Source of the DNA: Mucilaginibacter achroorhodeus
GTDB lineage: Bacteria; Bacteroidota; Bacteroidia; Sphingobacteriales; Sphingobacteriaceae
Length of the DNA: 64,000 nt
Reading direction: 5' to 3'
Assembly (NCBI RefSeq): GCF_007846095.1
Contig: NZ_VOEI01000004.1
Location: 248,001 to 312,000 of the forward strand
Below, piece by piece: positions 1 through 9,100 of this stretch. Made by a program: the position numbers and the translations under genes. The notes below the pieces were generated by a model. It did no database searches. It had not been told where the DNA came from and saw nothing but the letters and a program-made list of their open reading frames with translations. The stretch's first letter is position 1, and each line of letters opens with the position of its first letter.

Positions 1-586
1 ATTCGACGTGATAAAAAGATATTAAGCCACTGGCAGTAGAAAGTTTGACTCTAAGATTTTCTATATTAAAAAACTTTGCATGGATATCGTCAATTGTGCG
101 AAGCATTGCATCAATAGTTGGGTCACTTTTCCATGATAGAAAAAACCACGAAGAATCAATAATACTTTCACTTAAAATTTTATTTTCTTCTATACCGATA
201 GGGTTATCAACTATAGCATTACAAAATTCACGTGAGCTGATTCTCGTTTCATATGTGAATCTTTTAAGTAATTGAACATCATCGGAATTATTACCACTAT
301 CTTTTTTTAAGGCATACCAATGCAACAAAAACAAAGTTGTCAATCGTTGCTGACCGTCAAGAGGTTGAAATGCACCATCTTCATTACTGCCATAAATAAA
401 ATCAAGCTTAATAGAATTATTCTTTTCCAAACTGTCATAAAGTGCAGTTAAGAAGTTGTCTCTAAGTTCTCTCTTATCTTTACGACCTTGTGCATAGTCT
501 CGCTGAATAATAGGAATTTCAATTTTTTGATTCTGTAGTAATTGCCAAAAATCCAATGTTGTCCCTCTGTATTTGTTCTCATTCAT
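1..586 (-). CDS. DUF262 (GmrSD N-terminal-type) protein, partial, C-terminus outside window
   Basis: The first 195 codons of a gene that runs off the left edge; I translated it directly from the minus strand. The start is the ATG at 586, one base past the TAG stop of the upstream DUF262 gene, so the two are surely co-transcribed. The protein begins MNENKYRGTTLDFWQLLQ and has the two DUF262 hallmarks: an IPIIQRDYAQGR motif near residue 25 (the family's hydrophobic-x-QR-x-Y-x-W/GR strand) and LDGQQRLTTL near residue 75. DUF262 is a ParB/Srx-fold nucleotide-binding module used in GmrSD-type modification-dependent restriction and in other defence proteins. The rest of the protein, possibly with a DUF1524 nuclease part, is not visible. 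Role in defence is inferred from family and from the adjoining integrase. Confidence 0.8.
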   Translation of the reverse strand, partial: MNENKYRGTTLDFWQLLQNQKIEIPIIQRDYAQGRKDKRELRDNFLTALYDSLEKNNSIKLDFIYGSNEDGAFQPLDGQQRLTTLFLLHWYALKKDSGNNSDDVQLLKRFTYETRISSREFCNAIVDNPIGIEENKILSESIIDSSWFFLSWKSDPTIDAMLRTIDDIHAKFFNIENLRVKLSTASGLISFYHVE

Positions 587-587
587 A

Positions 588-2255
588 CTAAAACCGATTA
601 ATATAATTTGCTAAAACTTTTTCGAGATCTTTAAAATAATTATCTCTGTCTTCTTGTGTCCAAAAAGAAATTTTAGGTGGGTAGTCGCTGAAGTATTTTA
701 GAAAGACGTTTTTGGTACATAATGGTATGAATGTTCCATCCTTTTCCCTAGTAATAATAGTTTTACGCTTAAGTGGGAACACTGCGTTTTTATATCCCCG
801 ATTAGTTTCTGAATCCAAAAGTGTGAGGTTAGAGATATCGTTAATGTCCTCATCTTTAAGATTGGAGTTAAAATGTGATACTATGTCCGTGAACAAGCTG
901 TTAAACACATTTTCATCTGTACAATCGCATTCATCGGCACGTCTTTTTAATTGGCGGCCTTCTTTTTTATCCGTATCAATAAACGCTTTTGCGTCTGTAA
1001 GCCACTGCGTTTTATTATCGGGAATAGTATCTTTTACAGAAGTTATATGTTCGATATCCCATTTTCCGTTCTTAAATATGTCAAAAGGAAAAAAGGAATT
1101 ATCCTTTTTGTTACTCAGCATAGTCAGGATATTATATAGAAGCAAAATCCTTTTTACACTTTTATCACCATATTGAACATTTTCGAGTGATACTCCTTTA
1201 AAATTGTTTTTTATCGTATCATCAAGAAATTCTTTAAATTCGGATTTGCTTTTGTTAGCTGAAACTTCATATAAATCTTTTATAGTTAAGCTATCAGTGG
1301 TGATTAGAAATCCAATTTTGTGATATAGATCTCTCTCTTGAAACCATTCATTGAAACGCTGAAAATATTTTTTAATTTCTGCCCAATTTTTTTCAATTAC
1401 GCTAAATGACTTGTTTTGGAATTTCTTATTGAAAAATCTGAATGTTGAATAGGTATCTGTGTTGTCTTTTTCATCGTTCATAAGGTCAAAAATGAATTCG
1501 ATACGATTTGTCGAAGCTTTTTTCCCATTAATAAAATACCAAAATCTATCATTTTGAAGAGCATGTTCAATGGTGTCCCATTCCGTAGAAATTTCAAGTT
1601 GCTTTAATCTAATACGGTCCTTATTTTTTTCAAAGTTTGAACTATTGAGAAATAGCGCTTTAATTAATTCGGCATTTGTTAAAGGAATCTTACCAATATT
1701 AATCCGTGTGAAAATCGCAATAGGATCAATTTCAAAACTTTCATACCAAATTACTTTAGTATTGAACTTGAATTTTGATTCAAAATCGTTTCTATTGAAA
1801 TTAGGTTTGTTGAACCAAAGAGTGATTGCTTTGTAAGCTTCTGATATATAATAAAAATCAATATTATCATCACTGCTTACATCCTTCTTAAGCTTGCTTA
1901 AAAAAGTGCTTGAACCTGATCTAGTTTCATAATGCAGTTCAAACAGTTTCTGACGGTTTTCTTCAGTGTAAATCTGATTTAAATAGTGCAAGACAAGATA
2001 TATTGACGTAAGCCGTTGCTGGCCGTCAATAACTTCAAATAATCCATCATCCTTACGTTTGACTACAATAGGCTGTAAACAATACCATGTTTTTTCATCA
2101 CTATCTTCAACCTGACGTGGTTTGAAATCAGCAATGTCGTTTAATAAATCAATTACCTCAATGTTACTCCACCTGTACCCCCTTTGATATGATGGAATAA
2201 AAAAGTTATTTTCTTGGAGGCTGTTTATAGTTTTTAATTCAAGAATATTTTCCAT
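588..2255 (-). CDS. DUF262/DUF1524 (GmrSD-like) putative restriction or defence protein
   Basis: Complete protein of about 555 residues. The N-terminal DUF262 part shows IPSYQRGYRW (about residue 20) and IDGQQRLTSIYLV (about residue 75). The C-terminal part has the DUF1524 His-Me-finger-like signature: WDIEHITSVKD (about residue 405) and, near residue 480, ISNLTLLDSETNRGYKNA followed by a Lys/Arg-rich segment. In GmrSD the first domain hydrolyses NTP and the second cuts modified DNA. A longer reading frame exists with GTG at 2264, but the ATG at 2255 (MENILELK) fits the family start better. It lies 118 bp downstream of the integrase on the same strand and 1 bp before a second DUF262 gene. AT content is higher than in the chromosomal genes to the right, in line with transfer. 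Nuclease function is inferred, not shown. Confidence 0.85.
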   Translation of the reverse strand: MENILELKTINSLQENNFFIPSYQRGYRWSNIEVIDLLNDIADFKPRQVEDSDEKTWYCLQPIVVKRKDDGLFEVIDGQQRLTSIYLVLHYLNQIYTEENRQKLFELHYETRSGSSTFLSKLKKDVSSDDNIDFYYISEAYKAITLWFNKPNFNRNDFESKFKFNTKVIWYESFEIDPIAIFTRINIGKIPLTNAELIKALFLNSSNFEKNKDRIRLKQLEISTEWDTIEHALQNDRFWYFINGKKASTNRIEFIFDLMNDEKDNTDTYSTFRFFNKKFQNKSFSVIEKNWAEIKKYFQRFNEWFQERDLYHKIGFLITTDSLTIKDLYEVSANKSKSEFKEFLDDTIKNNFKGVSLENVQYGDKSVKRILLLYNILTMLSNKKDNSFFPFDIFKNGKWDIEHITSVKDTIPDNKTQWLTDAKAFIDTDKKEGRQLKRRADECDCTDENVFNSLFTDIVSHFNSNLKDEDINDISNLTLLDSETNRGYKNAVFPLKRKTIITREKDGTFIPLCTKNVFLKYFSDYPPKISFWTQEDRDNYFKDLEKVLANYINRF

Positions 2256-2373
2256 TAATAGCACTTGTGTAAGGCCTATGAAAAATAAAGATACATAACT
2301 TTATTGTATGTTTTAGCCATGTTAAAAAGTAACCATTATCAACAGACGCCTATTTATGACATAAGAAATCCAG

Positions 2374-3600
2374 CTAAAGCTTTGATAATTTTGCTTTAAG
2401 ATTTTGCATATCTTCCTTCAATTTGCGCTCAACAACCTTGGCATATATTTGCGTAGTAGTTATCTTGGTATGCCCTAGAATTTTACTTACTGTTTCTATA
2501 GGTACACCATTAGATAAAGTTATGGTCGTAGCAAAGGTGTGCCTGGCAATATGAAATGTTACATTTTTGGTAATGTCGCAACGATGGGCAATTTCCTTGA
2601 GGTAACTGTTTACCTTCTGGTTTGATATTTTCGGAAACACGCGGCCGTCATATAAAGCGCGTTCATTGTCTTTATACTTGTCAAGGATAGCTAAGGCTTT
2701 AGGCAGTAACGGAACAATTACAGGTATGAGTGTCTTTTCACGGCACGTCCTGATCCATTGCTCTCCATCAGCTCCGGTTACAATATGTTCAGGCTCCAGG
2801 TTGCTGACGTCAACGTATGATAAGCCTGTATAACAGCAAAAGACGAACATGTCCCTGACCATTTCTAAACGCTCAATGCCAAACTTCTTATCCTCAATGC
2901 CTTTAAGTTCTAACTCGGATAATTGTTCGCGGTTCACCTTTTGAATTTTCAGTTTATAGGTGGCAAAAGGATCGTTACTTATCCATTGAAGATTAAGCGC
3001 AAGGTTCACCATTTTTTTTAGGCGTATGATATGTTTCATTACGCCATTATTGTTGAGCGGCTTTTGATGGTCTTTTGGTTTATGATTTCTTAGAAAAACT
3101 TCGAAGTCCTTTACAAATTTATAATCCAGTTGATGTAAGTAAATGTCACTGGCGTTAAACTGTATATCCAAGAACTTCACTAAATAACGCTGAGTTACAT
3201 AATAATGCTTCAAGGTACTCCATTTCAGGTCAGTCGTGGATGATTCGTTGTGATAGGTGAAAAGACGGCTCATGGAGTAAACTTCCTGTTCAGCTCCGAG
3301 ATACAAATCTTTAACCGCTCTGGCGGAAAGCATCTTTCTTTTTAACTGTAATTCTTTATAACTACTTCCAATGGCCAACCGAACTTCCTCCAGGTAATTG
3401 TTAATAGATTTGACTTCATCTTTGTTACCCTTGGCTGCCCCCTTACCGCTATCCCAATTTTTGGGGTCAACATTCTGCTTTAAGGCGATGTAAGCGCGCT
3501 GGCGGTTAACGGTCACGCATGCATAAATAGGCTCCTTTCCGTCTTTGGCTTTGTCCGGACGAGTGGTAAAATGAATACCGAACGACTGTGATGTTTGCAT
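2374..3600 (-). CDS. Tyrosine recombinase/integrase, Bacteroidetes conjugative-transposon type
   Basis: Site-specific recombinase of 408 residues. The N-terminal arm-binding domain covers about residues 1-90, a SAM-like core-binding domain about 105-215, and the catalytic domain about 220-400. Visible catalytic residues are Lys289, the HxxR box HIAR at 350-353, His377 in LGHTK and the nucleophile Tyr386. The usual first Arg (TGLR) is Ser261 here (CYTGLSYVD), a substitution also known in IntDOT-like enzymes of Bacteroidetes. It reads away from the tRNA gene at 3895-3968 with the two DUF262 genes behind it, so it probably inserted that cargo near the tRNA. The 230-bp upstream region holds repeated AGGTAAC boxes that could be arm-type binding sites. 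Confidence 0.92.
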   Translation of the reverse strand: MQTSQSFGIHFTTRPDKAKDGKEPIYACVTVNRQRAYIALKQNVDPKNWDSGKGAAKGNKDEVKSINNYLEEVRLAIGSSYKELQLKRKMLSARAVKDLYLGAEQEVYSMSRLFTYHNESSTTDLKWSTLKHYYVTQRYLVKFLDIQFNASDIYLHQLDYKFVKDFEVFLRNHKPKDHQKPLNNNGVMKHIIRLKKMVNLALNLQWISNDPFATYKLKIQKVNREQLSELELKGIEDKKFGIERLEMVRDMFVFCCYTGLSYVDVSNLEPEHIVTGADGEQWIRTCREKTLIPVIVPLLPKALAILDKYKDNERALYDGRVFPKISNQKVNSYLKEIAHRCDITKNVTFHIARHTFATTITLSNGVPIETVSKILGHTKITTTQIYAKVVERKLKEDMQNLKAKLSKL

Positions 3601-3648
3601 AAATTTAAATTTTGAGTTTTAATGTTTCATACTTCATCCTATTTTTTG

Positions 3649-3791
3649 AGGTAACACACAGGTAACAAAAGCAAAGTATAACAAGGGGCTTTTGACCAAC
3701 TATTATCGCTGTAACTAAATGGATTTCAATCGCTTGAATCGATTTGTGTTACCTAAGGTAAAAACAAAAAACAGGTAGTCGGATAGGTAAC
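3649..3791. repeat. Cluster of AGGTAAC boxes, putative integrase arm-type sites
   Basis: The heptamer AGGTAAC occurs at 3649-3655, 3660-3666 and 3785-3791, and inverted as GTTACCT at 3748-3754; a one-mismatch copy AGGTAAA sits at 3756-3762. All are between the integrase start and the tRNA terminator. Short direct and inverted repeats at the integrase end of an element are the usual form of arm-type sites. Function is inferred from position only. Confidence 0.5.
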
Positions 3792-3835
3792 GAGAACCTT
3801 GGCTTTACAAAGGGTTAGTAAGGGGATAATTAATG

Positions 3836-3869
3836 AAAAAACCCCTTAAATCAGTGATTTAAGGGGTTT
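3836..3869 (-). terminator. Rho-independent terminator of the tRNA gene
   Basis: A perfect 15-bp stem (arms 3839-3853 and 3855-3869) around a single central base, rich in G:C next to the base of the stem, and followed on the minus strand by a run of T (bases 3840-3836). It lies 26 bp beyond the tRNA 3' end. A second short inverted repeat, CTTGCC-ATA-GGCAAG at 3876-3890, lies between it and the tRNA. Confidence 0.8.
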
Positions 3870-3894
3870 CGACACCTTGCCATAGGCAAGTTTG

Positions 3895-3968
3895 TGCGCC
3901 CACCTGGGCTCGAACCAGGGACCAAAAGATTATGAGTCTTCTACTCTAACCGACTGAGCTATAGGCGC
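3895..3968 (-). tRNA. tRNA-Met (anticodon CAT)
   Basis: A full cloverleaf folds on the minus strand: acceptor GCGCCTA pairing with TGGGCGC, D arm GCTC/GAGT, anticodon stem GAAGA/TCTTT with loop CTCATAA, and T arm CCTGG/CCAGG with loop TTCGAGC; discriminator base A. CCA is not encoded. The anticodon CAT means elongator Met or, if the C is modified by TilS, Ile2; I favour Met but cannot settle it from sequence alone. It is intact although an integrase gene lies beside its 3' end. Confidence 0.9.
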
Positions 3969-4104
3969 TGAAAATATTCGCTATTTTCGAGGCGCAATAT
4001 TACACATTTGATAGCAATTCACCAAAGCAGGGCCATGTTTTTTTCAAAGTTTTTACTTGCTCAGCTTTCATCGTTCTTAACAATCTCACATTCAACGCCA
4101 TTGT

Positions 4105-5328
4105 TTAGAAAGCTTCGCCCAAGTTTAGCATGATTGCCCTGTAACCCTGACTAAATCCATAATCAATACCCACGTTAGTGTTGGCTCCTTTATTAAACTT
4201 AACGCGAAGCCCGGTACCGGCGGCCGGATGCCAGGATGTAAACAGGCTTTTAGAACCGCTTACGGTGTTGATGTTGCTAAATAACACAAAGCCTAACAAG
4301 CCGTTTCTGGTGATGTCCCTTCTATACTCGGTCTCAAAATATAGCAGCGTTCTGCCGCGATACCTGTTTTGGTCTATTCCGCGTGCCGAACGGTTGTACG
4401 GGTCCCATCCAATGCTCGGCAAGTCGAGATATGGCGTTTTGTTTGAAAATGCTTTCCATAAGTAAGACCAAAACGCCAGGGTATTTTGCTGGTTTGGATT
4501 ACCGGGATTCATAGACATATATTTGCGGACATCGATATATATTGATGTCCAGTTTTCCTGGCTACCCAAAAATTTGGGATTAACCCGATACACGATATTG
4601 GCATATGCTCCTGGCAAGGGATTAATGGAGTTGTTACGCGTATCATAGAGCAAATTCAAGGTGACACCCGATGAAAAGGAGTTTCCATTTACGCCATAAT
4701 TATAACCTGTAAACTCCTTCAGGTCGACATTTGGATCATCGCTTCTTACGTTTATTCTATAATCCAGGTTATAGCCTACACCAGCAAACAAGTAGGGCTT
4801 TATTTGTTTTAAAACGCTTTGGTAAAACCGGATATACTTATAATCAACCAAAGTTCGATCCAGGTAGCCGTTTTTGCTACCTAAACCCCAGGTATACTGC
4901 GGGTAAACCAGGAACCGTGTATCTCCTTGTATGGTCCATTCATTATTTGGAAGCCAAACACTTGTGCGCAGCGGCAAACCAAATCTGCCCCTAAAATTTA
5001 GGTAAGGTGTAAACGTTGCGCTCGATATGTTGGTGGTTTGTCTTGGCCCAAGGTATATACCTGCGGTTGTACTGGTTATAAGGGCTTTGCCTGTACCACC
5101 CGGCACCTGCCCGCCAAAAGGCAATATTGAAAAATAAACAGTTTTATCTTCAGAAAAACGGGGCTTCGTTGCCTTGGGTTTGAATATCGACCGGTAAATG
5201 TCTATCAAATCCGTTTGTTTTGATGTATCCCTAACGGTATTGTTGCTCGGTATTATTGTAGTTGCATTCTGCCCATGGCTGGCAGCGGTAAGCAAGCATA
5301 GAAACGCAGCGGCAAGTAGTTTATACAT
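4105..5328 (-). CDS. BamA/TamA-type (surface antigen D15) outer-membrane beta-barrel protein
   Basis: 407 residues with a clear Sec signal peptide (about 1-19, cut near SHGQ-NA). No POTRA domains: the chain goes straight into a barrel of amphipathic strands rich in Tyr, Asn and Gly that ends in NLGEAF, an aromatic C-terminus as expected for BAM substrates. Near residue 315 the stretch SARGIDQNRYRGR resembles the conserved RGY/RGF loop motif of the D15 family. This suggests a stand-alone barrel of the BamA/TamA family of the kind often annotated as hypothetical in Bacteroidetes. Substrate is unknown. Transcribed alone, away from the tRNA. Confidence 0.75.
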   Translation of the reverse strand: MYKLLAAAFLCLLTAASHGQNATTIIPSNNTVRDTSKQTDLIDIYRSIFKPKATKPRFSEDKTVYFSILPFGGQVPGGTGKALITSTTAGIYLGPRQTTNISSATFTPYLNFRGRFGLPLRTSVWLPNNEWTIQGDTRFLVYPQYTWGLGSKNGYLDRTLVDYKYIRFYQSVLKQIKPYLFAGVGYNLDYRINVRSDDPNVDLKEFTGYNYGVNGNSFSSGVTLNLLYDTRNNSINPLPGAYANIVYRVNPKFLGSQENWTSIYIDVRKYMSMNPGNPNQQNTLAFWSYLWKAFSNKTPYLDLPSIGWDPYNRSARGIDQNRYRGRTLLYFETEYRRDITRNGLLGFVLFSNINTVSGSKSLFTSWHPAAGTGLRVKFNKGANTNVGIDYGFSQGYRAIMLNLGEAF

Positions 5329-5514
5329 ACAATAAATTCAGCATTTTTGGTATCACGTAATCTAATTCAGATCAGTATCAAATGATATATACCTCTGTTT
5401 ACGCAACAATGTGTGGTAACGCTGCTTATACACTACCATCGTGCCAAAAATTAATACTAAGCATTAAAAGAAATAATAAGAAAGCAATATAATTGCAACA
5501 ACAAACAAGCCAGC

Positions 5515-6144
5515 ATGCAAAATATCAAAAACATTATATTTGATTACGGTAATGTGATCTTTTCCATCGACTTTAAACGCAGTCAGGAAGCTTTTAAACA
5601 GTTGGGAATTCGAAATTATGAAGAGTTTTTTGGTCACCGGCAGCAGGACCAGATATTTGATAAGTTTGATAGGGGCGAAGTGAATGCCGATGAATTTCGC
5701 GCTTATGTGAAACAAAGGATCGGCAATAATGATGTAACTGACCAGCAGATCACAGACGCCTGGAACAGCTTATTGATAGGCATAGCGCCCGGTAATCATG
5801 ACTTATTGCTGAAATTGAAAGAAAAATACCGCACGTTTCTGTTAAGCAACATTAACGATATCCACTACAATTACATCATGGATTATCTTAAAACCGACTT
5901 TGGTTTTGAAGACAACGAGCACCTGTTTGAAAAAACTTACTACTCGCACCTTATTGGAAAACGTAAGCCGGAGATTGCCATTTTTAAACAGGTACTTGAA
6001 GAAAATAACCTTAAAGCAGAAGAAACATTATTTATTGATGACTCTCCGCAACATTTAGAAGCAGCAAGCACGTTAGGCATACTAACCTTTTTGATGACCG
6101 CACCGAATACTATACAGCAGTTTGCCGACCGCGAGCTTCTATAA
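5515..6144 (+). CDS. HAD-superfamily phosphatase, YihX-like
   Basis: 209 residues, the usual length of HAD subfamily IA enzymes. Motif I is IIFDYGNVIFSID with nucleophile Asp10; the second position is Gly12, as in the YihX/epoxide hydrolase N-domain group (FDLGNV). Motif II is FLLSNIND (about 112), motif III Lys in GKRKPE (about 150) and motif IV LFIDDSPQH (about 173). A helical cap lies between motifs I and II. Related proteins release phosphate from sugar phosphates; the substrate here is unknown. The gene stands alone and converges on the large T9SS gene with only 9 bp between the stops. Confidence 0.88.
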   Translation: MQNIKNIIFDYGNVIFSIDFKRSQEAFKQLGIRNYEEFFGHRQQDQIFDKFDRGEVNADEFRAYVKQRIGNNDVTDQQITDAWNSLLIGIAPGNHDLLLKLKEKYRTFLLSNINDIHYNYIMDYLKTDFGFEDNEHLFEKTYYSHLIGKRKPEIAIFKQVLEENNLKAEETLFIDDSPQHLEAASTLGILTFLMTAPNTIQQFADRELL

Positions 6145-6153
6145 AAATTGATA

Positions 6154-9100
6154 TCACCGTATCAACGTAATATTACCGGTAGTTGCTGCCGTATTATTGT
6201 CTAAATGTATCACATAGTAGTAAACCCCTGCAGGCAATTGTTTGCCGTTAAATGTGCCATCCCAGGGTTGGCTGCTTTGGCTTGCCCGGTAAACATTTTG
6301 ACCCCAACGTGTAAAAATTTCTATTGAAGCTCTTGGATAGTCGCTTAAGTTTTTGATTACCCAGTAATCATTTATCCCATCACCATTTGGCGAGAAGCTG
6401 TTGGGAATAATTAAATTAATAAGAACGGTTACTTTTACTTCGTCCTCGTTTATACATCCATTTATTGTACGAACGCTAAGCCTGTAGACCGTGGTCGAAC
6501 TTGGATTGGCAACAGGATTTAGGATCTTGTTATTACTTAGACCAATTGCGGGACTCCAGGTCACCTCATCAATATCCCCGGAAGCAACGGCTGACAACTT
6601 TACTGTAGCGCCTTTTTCTATTACCTGGTCGCTACCTGCGTTGACACTTGGCAACTGGTTAACCAACATAGTAACAACATTGCTTTCTACGATTGCAGGT
6701 AACACACAGTGATCTGGATTGGTTAAACGGCAACGAACAAGGTCTCCATTTAATAAGGTTTTGGTTTGATAAAATGAGTTGTTTGATCCAACGGGCTTAT
6801 CATTGACCAACCATTGATAAGCCGGATTGTTGCCTGCATGTTGTACTGTCGCTGAAAAACTAACAGAATTTCCTGCACAGATATTATTATCAGATGATGT
6901 GATTGTTACTGACGGAGTTGCCGGTCTGTTTACCACAACCGTTATAATGTTACTATTTGCAATTGGATTAAGCGTACAAACGCCATTGCTAACCACAATA
7001 CATTGCACAACATCGGCATTTAATAAAGGGCCTATCGCTAAGGTTGACGCATTATTGCCTACATTATTGCCGTTAAGTTTCCATTGATATGATGGATTTA
7101 TGCCAGCATTTGAAACGGTAGCTGCAAAATTTGCGACATCACCCTGGCAAATAATTGCATTAGTTTGGGTTATGGTTACTGACGGTGTAACGTAAGATAT
7201 GGTACTGATGGTTATCTGATTACTTGTTGCTGTAGGTGTAACCGCACAAGGGGCGTTGCTTGTTACGGTACAAGTTACCTTATCACCGTTATTAAAACCT
7301 GCGCCAGCAAACGTAGGGCTATTATTACCGGCATTAAGCCCATTTACTTTCCACTGATAAACCGGCAAAGAACCTCCACCAGTAACAGATACTGTAAAAG
7401 TTACCAAACTGCCCGGGCAAATATTGTTTTGAGAAGCAGTGATGCTTACAGCGGCAACATCAGAATTAACACTGATAATTATTTCGTTACTATCAACAGT
7501 AACAGGCGTAGTACACAAGGCATTGCTCGTTACCGTACAAGTTACCTTGTCGCCATTTACAAGATTGTTGCTACTAAAGATGTTGCTATTAGTTCCAGTC
7601 GGCACACCATTTATCTTCCATTGGTACACTGGTGCCGTACCACTGTTATTGGTCACCGCTACAAAATTCACTAAACCACCGGCACAAACGTTTGTATTAG
7701 ATGCTGATATAATTACTGACGGTTGAAGCTGGGGCGTAACGTTCATTGTTATCACATTACTTACAGCGTAAGCTGGTAACGCGCATTCTTCGCTACCAGT
7801 CACCTTACAAGTAACCATATCGCCGTTTAGCAATGAACTGCTGCTAAAGGTTGAACTGTTAGCACCCACATCAACACCATTAATCTGCCATTGGTAAGTT
7901 GGCGTGTTGCCCGCATTAACCGTTATAGCTGTGAAATTAACAAGCGTGCCGGCACAAACGTTATTATCGGATTCTTTAATATTAACCCCAAGAGGCAGAT
8001 TAAATTTTACGGCGGCAATTATCTCATTACTGATAGCCGTTCCATTAAGTGAGCAAACCGCGTTACTTGTGACGACACAGGTTACCTTGTCGCCGTTGTT
8101 GAGTGAATTTGTTTCGAAGTCAGCGCTATTTAAACCGGAGTTTGTCCCGTTAATCTTCCATTGATAGGATGGTGCAGTGCCGGCGTTTATTGCTACAGCC
8201 GAAAATTTGATCAGTGTACCTGCACAAGCGTTATTCTGCGAAGCAGTAATGCTTACTGATAATGGCGACGCACTATTTAAGTTTATCGTCAGTTCATTAC
8301 TAACTATCGGTGTTACACCGGCACAAGGAGCATTACTTATAAGCGTGCATACTACCTTATCTCCGTTGCTTATAGTGTTGCTGCTATAAGTTGGACTGTT
8401 GACGCCCACATTCACATTGTTAACTTTCCATTGGTATGAAGGGCTTGTGCCGGCACCTGTTGTTGCGGCAGTAAAAACTATCGGTGTTCTTGGGCAGTTA
8501 TCAGGTTGAGAAGCACTTATTGTTATTGCCGTTTGTGCAGATGTTACTGATACCGTAATAACATTGCTTGTGGCTTGAGTGGGTGTGGCGCAAGGAGCGT
8601 TACTTGTCATCAAACAATTCACTTTGTCGCCGTTAACCAATGAAGAACTGCTAAATGCCGAACTATTTGCACCAACATTTACACCGTTCACTTGCCACTG
8701 ATACATAGGTGCAGTACCGCCGTTAGTGGGGGTGGCAGTGAAATTAATTGCTGTGCCTGCACAAATATTGTTTGTATTGGCCGTTATTGAAACAGATGCC
8801 GGTGTTGCCGCACCGGAGTTGGAAACTACAACCTTCACTTTGGCAGAATCTACACAACCTTCTGCTGTGATAATCTCAACTTTGTAATCAGTAGTAGCGG
8901 CCGGCGATGCTTTAGGGTTGGCTATATTAGGATTATCGAGTCCGGTGGCTGGCGTCCATTTGTAAGTAACACCGCCATAAGCAGATAATTGTGCGGTTCC
9001 GGAAGGACAAATATCTAAAGTGCTCGATTGCACGTTGCTTGACTTATAATCGGAGAAATAACCATAAGACGTACCGTTGTCTACGCCGCCGTTAATGAAT

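Noticed and set aside
712..1176. Plus-strand reading frame of 154 codons inside the DUF262 gene
   Set aside because: Complementary to a well-supported family gene and without any recognisable domain of its own.
588..2264. GTG start at 2264 for the DUF262/DUF1524 gene
   Set aside because: It adds only three residues before the ATG that starts the conserved N-terminal strand.
3839..3968. Defined attachment site (attL) at the tRNA 3' end
   Set aside because: The tRNA is intact and suitable, but no second copy of its 3' end or of the terminator is found inside the window, so a core site cannot be drawn.
3895..3968. tRNA-Ile2 (lysidine-modified CAT)
   Set aside because: Cannot be ruled out; no positive sign for it was seen and Met is the default reading for a CAT anticodon. 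Left as an alternative.
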